From: Dysidea avara
Lineage: Eukaryota > Porifera > Demospongiae > Dictyoceratida > Dysideidae
Assembly: GCF_963678975.1 (NCBI RefSeq)
Contig: NC_089272.1
Span: 61,082,574-61,146,573, forward strand
Direction: 5' to 3'
DNA: 64,000 nucleotides
Shown here: positions 48,301 to 56,752 of the stretch, piece by piece
How positions within the stretch are numbered: position 1 is the stretch's first letter
Layout of the letters: every line of letters starts with the position of its first letter
Notes under the pieces: generated by a model
What the model saw: the letters and a program-made list of their open reading frames with translations, nothing else
Databases searched by the model: none
Told to the model about the DNA's origin: nothing
Made by a program: the position numbers and the translations under genes

Positions 48301-51300
48301 TAACCCATGCAATTATTATAATTAACCTATTGCATTAAAATTGTTCACAGGCCTGCAAAAATAGAGCACATGGACACAAACTACACATCGTCACTCAATA
48401 GGACATATCTCAGTATTGGAATAGAATATTAGTATTCTGTAACTTGTATTCTGAATCCAACTACGGAAATGTTGAATGAGTGTTCCAACTTGCGCATGGT
48501 CATATAATAATAGCATAAAAGGTCATGCGTCATAAAAGTTTGAAAAATAGACAAATTTTATGTGCACAAATGCCCTATTCTTGCAGGCCCGCTCATAATT
48601 ATGGAATAAAATTGTAGCTAGCTATACAAACTGTTTAGTTCACTCATTTGTAAAGAAGTGTTAGTACCGGCCAGCTAAGTCCATATTAAGGTGGACTAGA
48701 ACTCAAGGTAATGAAGTCTGATTGTGGTTTTAGTTACACTTTTGATGGTTACAGTAAGTCAGTCTATAGCTACATAGGCAAAGACTAAAATAATAATAAT
48801 GCAACAGTACATGGTTAGCTATGCCTCTTTGGGCAGTGCTGAAACTAAAAGTGGAAAATCAGTTTGGTAGTATATACTAAATGTATGGCAGAAAACATCA
48901 CAATAACAAGCAGATCAAAAGTACACTGTATGGCAACAACTAATCCATTTATCAAGACCATATACAGTACTGTCTAATAAACTAATTACAATTTCAAGTA
49001 ACTGTTATTAGATAGCTACATATACCATAGCCGTATGATACATGACACTCAATTGATGGTATACAGCTACTTAGCTACAGAGCTCTGCGATAATGTATAC
49101 AATTCTCAATCAACTCAATGTTGACATTGATTATGATGTATGTACTCTCATTCACTCCACTAATACTTTTGTGTCTGCATCTTCTTATCTTGCATGCTGT
49201 TTATACATAATCACATTATGCAGTTTTTTTCTGTGTTGCAGTTCAAGAAGACCGCACTAGTATATTATATACAGGACCCATTGAAGTCATGTAGTAGCTA
49301 CAGATATTATTATGCATTGTAATGTAGAGTGGTAAGAAATGCTTTCTGAATAGAGGTTTTGATTGGTTTGGCCAAGAGTTCATATATAACAATATCTCTC
49401 CCATTAAATATTTATAAACTCTTGGTGTGACTAGCATGTCAAACAGACTCCTTGTTACACATGTCATTGTACATGTTAAGTGGACTTGTGCGTGATTTCA
49501 GTTATTGCTTTGGGCAGTATCATGGCGTGTACTCCACTACCAGCCATGAGGCAAGTTATCATGAAGTGGAATTTAGATATTGGTTATTGATCCAACCTCC
49601 CACAATACACATTTGGATTTTCTGAGAAATTTTGGAAATAATTGTTTGAACATAAATAATGTTCTAGCTTTGTAAAAGGTATACTTATTGGCTCCTTTTG
49701 AATTCATATGCAAGAAGGGAAAACATTCTGATTGCCTGGCAGACTTCTGTAGGTAAGCAGGGGCGGATCTAGGGGGTAGGCTTTGGGGACTGAAGCTCCC
49801 CCCTTCACTTTTAGACTTTACTTGATCAATATGCTGAAGATTATAATGAAATTTTGTCTTAGCATAATTATATGATCACTAATAATAAAAATACTCATAA
49901 ACCCATCTTATAAACATCTTTCCAAGGTATTATTAGTGGATTTATGCTAAAGGTTATGCAACAAGGACCCGGATCAGCATTGGAGGTGTACAAGATCGAG
50001 ATACTCTAATAGAACAGTCACCTAACTACTCTAATAGAACATTCAGTGTAAGCATAAAAGTTGGTTCTGTTATGGAATTTGTCCAAATCTACCTGCGCCT
50101 ATACATACAATGGAGTGCATTGGTCTATTTAAAAGGCTTGTTCATCTACTTGTTTAGTTATTACCGGTACTGGTATACTTAATTCAGGCACATAATTTCC
50201 ATTGAAAATGCTCTCAAATTCAATCAAATTTCAAAATTTTCCAGTTTCAACATTATTATTCTATCATGCATGCAATTGTGAGAGGGTGCATCATGTGCTT
50301 GGTTTTCTGAACCTACCAAACCTTTTCCATTAGCAAATGCTGCAGAGAGCCATGTGTATCTAAAGGCAGTATATAAATCAAGACAAACGGTAGTGTGTCG
50401 TGAGGCCCAAGAAGCCGGCGCGCAACCCCTTGAGTATATTGACAGGAAGAAAGAAAACGCAATTTTCGCACCTCCGTAGCTCTGTGCTGCCTTGATGAAA
50501 CAACACGAATTTTGCTGTGGACACTCCCTCCACCTTCAGCACTCAACATTCCAAATTTGAGCGAAATCGCTTCAAGCGTTCCCGAGATATGCGACTTCAA
50601 AAATTGGCTTAGTTTCTTCGTTTTTTTCTTCTTATTTTTCTTCCTCTTTTCGCACACTTACAAAAACTGCTATAAAACGCGAACGCCTTATCCAATCGCC
50701 TTGAAATTTGGCACACAGAAGGGGGGTATAAAGGCGCATCTCTGTACCAACTTTGGCTGGAATACGATAAACAGGCAAATAGTTATGAGCGATTATTCAC
50801 GAAAAATAACACCAATATGTTGTCACGCCTACAGGGTAAACCGCGTATGGAAAGAAGCAGAAAATCGGTGGGTGAATAGGTTAACTATTGAACCTCAAAC
50901 CTTTTGTGGTTTGAAAGACATTGAGCTAAAAACCAGGAAGATACAACGAAAAAACCAACAGTGTGTAACAATTACGCAATCGAGATTAGCTAATAAAAAA
51001 CGACTGCTTGCCACGCCTACCAGGTAAACCGCTTGGGGTAATGCTTTGAAAATCGCTGTACAGACGGAGTTATCATCTTAGAAAGGCTCTTCAATGGTGT
51101 AGAAGAATCAGACTTAAAGCCACGGAGTTATAACACGAAATCCAACTTGGTGTAGCAAGTGCGAGATCGAGATACTCTAATAGAGCAGTCATTCTAATAG
51201 AGCAGTCACCCTGAACAGAATTCAAGAGATCAGTTAGAAATAAGTAACCTGTATAGAGATCAGCTACAAACAAATCACCCTGTAGAGAGTTCAGCTACAA

Positions 51301-54300
51301 ACAATTCACCCTGTTCAGACATCAGTTAGAAGAAGTTTTCTTGTAGAGAGTTTAGTTACAAACAAATCACCCTGTTGAAAGATCAGCTAGAAGATGTCAC
51401 CTTGTAGATAGTTCAGTTACAAAGAAACCACCATGTAGAGAATTCAGCTACAAACTAGTGACCCTGTAGATACATCAGCTAGAAGAAGTTACCTTGTAGA
51501 GAGTTCAGCTACAAAGAAACCATTCTGTAAAGAGCTCAACTGCAAACAAATCACCTATACAGAATTCAGGTACAAACAAATCACCCTGTAGAGAGATCAG
51601 CTAGAAAAAGTTACCTTGTAGATAGTTCAGCTACAAACAAATCATCCTGTAGAGAGATCAGTTAGAAGAAGTTACCTTGTAGATCGTTCAGCTACAAGCA
51701 ATTCACCCTGTAAAGAGATCAGCTAGAAGAAGTTACCTTGTAGAGAGTTCAGCTACAAAGAAACCATCATGTAGAGAATTCAGCCGCAAACAAATCACGT
51801 GTAGATAGTTCAGCTACAAACAAATCTCCCTGTAGAGAGATCAGCTAGAAGAAGTTTCCTTGTAGAGAGTTCTGCTACAAACAAATCACCCTGTAGAAAG
51901 ATCAGCTAGAAGAAATCACCTTGTAGAGAGTTCAGCTTCAAAGAAACAATCATGTGAGAGTTCAGCTACAAACAAATTGTCCTGTAAAGAGATCAGCTAG
52001 AAGAAGTTACCTTGTAGAGAGTTCAGCTACAAAGAAACCATCATGTAGAGAGTTAAGCTACAAACAAATCACCCTGTAGAAAGATCAGCTATAGAAGAAA
52101 TCACCTTGTAGAGAGTTCAGCTACAAAGAAACCATCATGTATAGAGTTCAGCTACAAACAAATCACCCTGTAGAAAGATCAGCTATAGAAGAAATCACCT
52201 TGCAGAGAGTTCAGCAACAAAGAAACCATCATGTAGAGAGTTCAGCTACAAACAAATCGTCCTGTAGAGAGATCAGCTAGAAGAAATTACCTTGTAGAGA
52301 GTTCAGCTACAAAGAAACCATCATGTAGAGAGTTCAGCTGCAAACAAATCACCTGTAGAGAGTTAAGCTATAAACAAAACTCCCTGTAGAGAGATCAGCT
52401 AGAAGAAGTCACCTTGCAGAGAGTTCAGTTACAAAGAAACCACCATGTAGAGAGTTCAGCTGCAAACAAATCATCTGTAGAGAGTTCAGCTAGAAACAAG
52501 TCACCTTGTAGAGAGTTCAGCTAGAAGAAGTCACATTGTAGAGAGTTCAGCTACAAAGAAACTACCATGTAGAGAGTTCAGCTGCAAACAAATCACCCTG
52601 TAGAGAACTCAACTACAAACAAATCGCCCTGTAGAAAGATTAGCTAGAAGAAGTTACCTTATAGGGAGTTCAGCTACGAACAGATCACCCTGTAGAGAGT
52701 TCAGCTACAAACAAATCACCCTGTAGAGAGTTCAGTTACAAAGAAACCACCATGTAGAGAGTTCAGCTGCAAAAAATAAATTACTCTGTAGAGAGTTCAG
52801 CTAGAAGAATTCACCTTGTAGAGAGTTCAGCTGCAAATAAATCACCCTGTAGAAAGTTCAGCTATGAACAGATCACCCTGTAGAGAGATCAGCTAGAAAC
52901 AAGTCACCCTGTAGAGAGTTCAGCTAGAAGAAATTACCTTGTAGAGAGTTCAGCTACAAAGAAACCACCATTTAGACAGTTCAGCTGCAAACAAATCACC
53001 CAGTAGAAAGTCCAGCTATGAACAGATCACCCTGTTGAGAGTTCAGTTAGAAACAAGGAATCCTGTAGAGAGATCACCTAGAAGTATCACCTTGTAGAGA
53101 GTTCAGCTACAAACAAATCACCCTGTACAGAGATCAGCTAGACGAAGTCACCTTGTAGAGAGTTCAGCTATAAAGAAACCACCATGTAGAGAACTCAGCT
53201 ACAAACAAATCGCCCTGTAGAAAGATCAGCTAGAAGAAGTTACCTTGTAGGGATTTTAGCTACAAACAAATCATCCTGTAGAGAGTTCAGCTACAAAGAA
53301 ACCATTCTTTAAAGAGCTCAGCTGCAAATAAATCACCTGTACAGAATTCAGCTACAAACAAATCACCCTGTAGAGAGATCAGCTAGAAGAAATTACCTTG
53401 TAGATAGTTCAGCTACAAACAAATCACCCTGTAGAAAGATCAGTTAGAAGAAGTTACCTTGGAGAGAGTTCAGCTACAAAGAAACCATTTTGTAAAGAGC
53501 TCAGCTGCAAACAAATCACCTGTACAGAATTCAGCTACGAACAAATCACCCTGTAGAGAGATCAGCTATAAGAAGTTACCTTGTAGATAGTTCAGCTACA
53601 AACAAATCTCCCTGTAGAGAGATCAGCTAGAAGAAATTACCTTGTAGAGAGTTCAGCTACAAAGAAACCACCATGTAGAGAGTTCAGCTGCAAAGAAATC
53701 ACCCTGTAGAAAATTCTGCCAGAAACAAATTGCCCTGTAGAAAGATCAGTTAGAAGAAGTTACCTTTTAGAGAGTTCAGCTACAAATAAACCATTCTGTA
53801 AAGATCTCAGCTACAAACAAATCACCTGTACAGAATTCAGCTACAAACACATCACCCTGTAGAGAGATCAGCTAGAAGAAGTTACCTTGTAGATCGTTCA
53901 GCTACAAACAATTCACCCTGTAGAGAGAGCAATTAGAAGAAGTCACCTTGTAGAGTGTTCAGTTACAAAGAAACCACCATGGAGATTTCTGTAATCAATA
54001 TATGTGACCGGATTTGCGAAAAGGGGTCTTCCACACACATCCAATTCTGTAAACGTTGGAGACCATAACTCAGTGTTCAAGTAACATATTAACCTGAAAA
54101 TTTCACCATGTATTCAGCTATAGTGGTGCTCACCACTGTCCAAATTTCAAGGCAATAGCTCTTTCCAATCTGAAGTTATCAATTGTCAAAGTTGGCAAAT
54201 TGGATGTGTGTGGAAGACTCCTTTCGCAAATCCGGTCACATATGTATTATATATATAATTTGTACATTTACTGATAAAATATTTAAAGTACATCTACTTC

Positions 54301-56702
54301 ATCTTTTCTTCTTCCTGTAGTAAAGAAAAAAAACATAGGTTAAAAAAGTCCCAAAGCTGGCCATAGGCCGGCTTTGGGGTATACAAATACAAAAAGAAAT
54401 GAAATCTAATCCAAAACAGCTAAGCTGTAAAAAAAAGTGTGCGGCCCTCAAAAAGGCTATGGTGAAAAAAGATGTGAAATCCAAGGTGGCGGCCAAGAAA
54501 TGGCTGTGATGGTAGGTTAACGGTAAAAATTTTAATAACGGCAATTCAGGTGAATTTTTGTGCCACTTCACAAAATTTACCTGAATTGTCATTATTAAAA
54601 TTTTTACCACTTCACAAAATTCACCTGAATTGCCGTTATTAAAATTTTTACCGTTAACCTACCATCACAGCCATTTCTTGGCCGCCACCTTGGATTTCAC
54701 ATCTTTTTTCACCATAGCCTTTCTGAGGGCCGCACACTTTTTTTTACAGCTTAGCTGTTTTGGATTAGATATCTATACAGGCAGAAATATGCATTTTATG
54801 TGGAAATGTCTCCAAATTGCGGTATTTTAGCATCTATTTTTCAAAACATTCCTGGGGGGGGGGGGGGGGGGGGGATGCTCCCAGACCCCCATGGTTCCAG
54901 CATGCGAAAGCACACCTCCACCCAAGAGATTAGTACCTTGAGTTAGCCCCCCTTTTATAAATCCTAGATCTGCCCCTGGTAAATGTTCGAACATAATCGG
55001 ATGGCTGCAGCTGCCAAGGCTTGATCATGGTTTTTTCTCTATTCTGCTATTTTGCAATGGTAGGTTGTAGGACCACATGTCCTGCACCACTTGTGCTGTA
55101 AAGCCTTAATAAATAAGTAAATAAATAAATACTAACTTACTAGTGGACCTACATTATTATTATTATTACTATTATTAGCACTTTACAGTGACCAGCACTG
55201 AAGGTCTGACAGCAACATGTGCTGCAGCCTTAGGATTGCCTAACCTAATTTCAGGGACTTAGACCTACTGACTTCACTTACTGACTGATAAGGTGTAATA
55301 GAAAAGGGGCCAAAGTAAGGGAAAAAATCCCTCCAACCCCAGGATTCGAACTGCAGGTCACCCAATGTCTAGTCGGGGCCACACTCAGTCTTCCTCCAGG
55401 AGGGATGGATTTTCTTCCTTAAACCTAAAGTATTTATTATTAGCACTTTACAGTGACCAGCACTGAAGGTCTAACAGCAACATGTGCTGCAGCCTTAGGA
55501 TTACCTATACTTCTATTTAAGCTTCTTTTGATGTTGAGAATGCTTTCTTTACTGAGTGAGTACTCTATTGAAATTATTGTCAAATGCATAACAAATTACT
55601 ATTTGTGACCGGATCTGCGAAAACCCGACATCATGGCGCATTTTTCAAATTCATTATTATTGAATATCTATAATCTACTTAGCCAAGTGTATGCTCTAGC
55701 CAAGTTTCAGCCTCATATGGCAACAACGTTTGGAGTTACAGCCCTGCAAAGTAGCAACAACAGAAAGTACAAATACAATGGAGTACAGAGTTGAAACTTG
55801 CACTATGTGTTCGCCATGAATAGGGGAGTTCATTGCTGGGTAAGTTTTTTCTTCTATTACCATTCTTCACTGCATACAGAGACGAAATCAGTGAAGAAAA
55901 ATCGATCGCGTACGATCGTTTTGACGTGACGTAAACAAACGCCCATAACTTACGTATCCTTTAGTCCACTGCAACGAAACAAAGATTTTTGAACTCCTCT
56001 TGAGTAGGCGAATACGATGATATCCAGGTTTTTATCATAGGATCCTTCCTTCACAAAGAACAAAGCGTTTATAAAATTACGACTTTTTTTTCGATTACGC
56101 AAATATTTTACCCATTGCAATCAATGACTTATACTGAAAATTTAGGCTTGCGCCATTATGTCAGGTTTTCACAAATCCGGTCACATTTATAAATGACTCA
56201 ATATTGTGGCCCATGAGTAATCACTTTAGTAAGTACCATACCATGAGCACCTCTTGGTCCTCGATCTCCAGTATCACCTCTTGGTCCTGGAGAACCAACA
56301 TCACCTTTACGTCCTTGTTTCCCTTCATCTCCTTTTGTACCAGGAGGACCCCTGGGACCTGGTGTACCATCTTTACACTGACACTGATCTCCTGACTGTC
56401 TCTTTGTGATGTCATGGATATTAATGGCGTCCACGTCCTTTTGCAACTGAAATACAACAGATAATGTAATGTGTTGTGTGGAAATTGATGTCTAAATCCC
56501 ATAATAAGTCTTGTTCTTTTATCCCAATAGTTTCTGTCTCTCGGTCTCCAGGGAAATATGAAATGCAGGTTGTTTATAACTGGACTCCAGGAGGATTTTC
56601 CTATGCTGACTCATAGCACCTGAGTAGAGCACAGGTCTGGTTCACTGGGTAGGAATGACTGCACCAGCAACAGCCAAAGGCTTTATGTGTGTGCGTGTGC
56701 GT

Positions 56703-56752
<50 letters not shown>

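Larger units (their letters stand above)
50378..54769 (+). mobile_element. Helitron-like satellite-bearing element, copy 2 (4.39 kb)
   Basis: Begins A|TCAAGACAAACGG at 50378 and ends GGATTAGA|T at 54769. Order: unique GC-richer head (50378-51215, with 'cggtagtgtgtcgtgaggcc'), CTCTAATAGAGCAGTC doublet (51172), satellite (51230-53990), GTGACCGG MITE (54004-54239), spacer ('ccaaagctggccataggccg') and a 365-bp palindrome. No target duplication by comparison with the empty site at 20.5 kb. No helicase or Rep gene, so it is non-autonomous if it is a Helitron/Helentron. The end (TTAG, not CTRR) is atypical. Confidence 0.72.
49758..54978. mobile_element. CAGGGGCGGATCTAGG-type transposon copy B, split by the Helitron-like element
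   Basis: Left end CAGGGGCGGATCTAGGGGGT at 49758, right end CTAGATCTGCCCCTG at 54978, flanked by GTAAG/GTAAA. The two outer parts (49758-50377 and 54770-54978) are together homologous to the intact inverted copy at 20322-21226. The 4.4-kb Helitron-like element fills the gap between 'ggcagtatataaa' and 'tatctatacaggcag'. A poly-G run is at 54854-54875. Confidence 0.85.

Noticed and set aside
50512-51027. 171-residue plus-strand ORF
   Set aside because: It lies in the non-coding head of Helitron-like copy 2; copies 1 and 3 do not keep the frame and the composition is not conserved.
51230-53990. CRISPR-like regular repeat array
   Set aside because: Monomers are contiguous and variable with no unique spacers; the context is eukaryotic.
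54299-54830. Near-identical ORFs on opposite strands
   Set aside because: Mirror images produced by the 365-bp palindrome.
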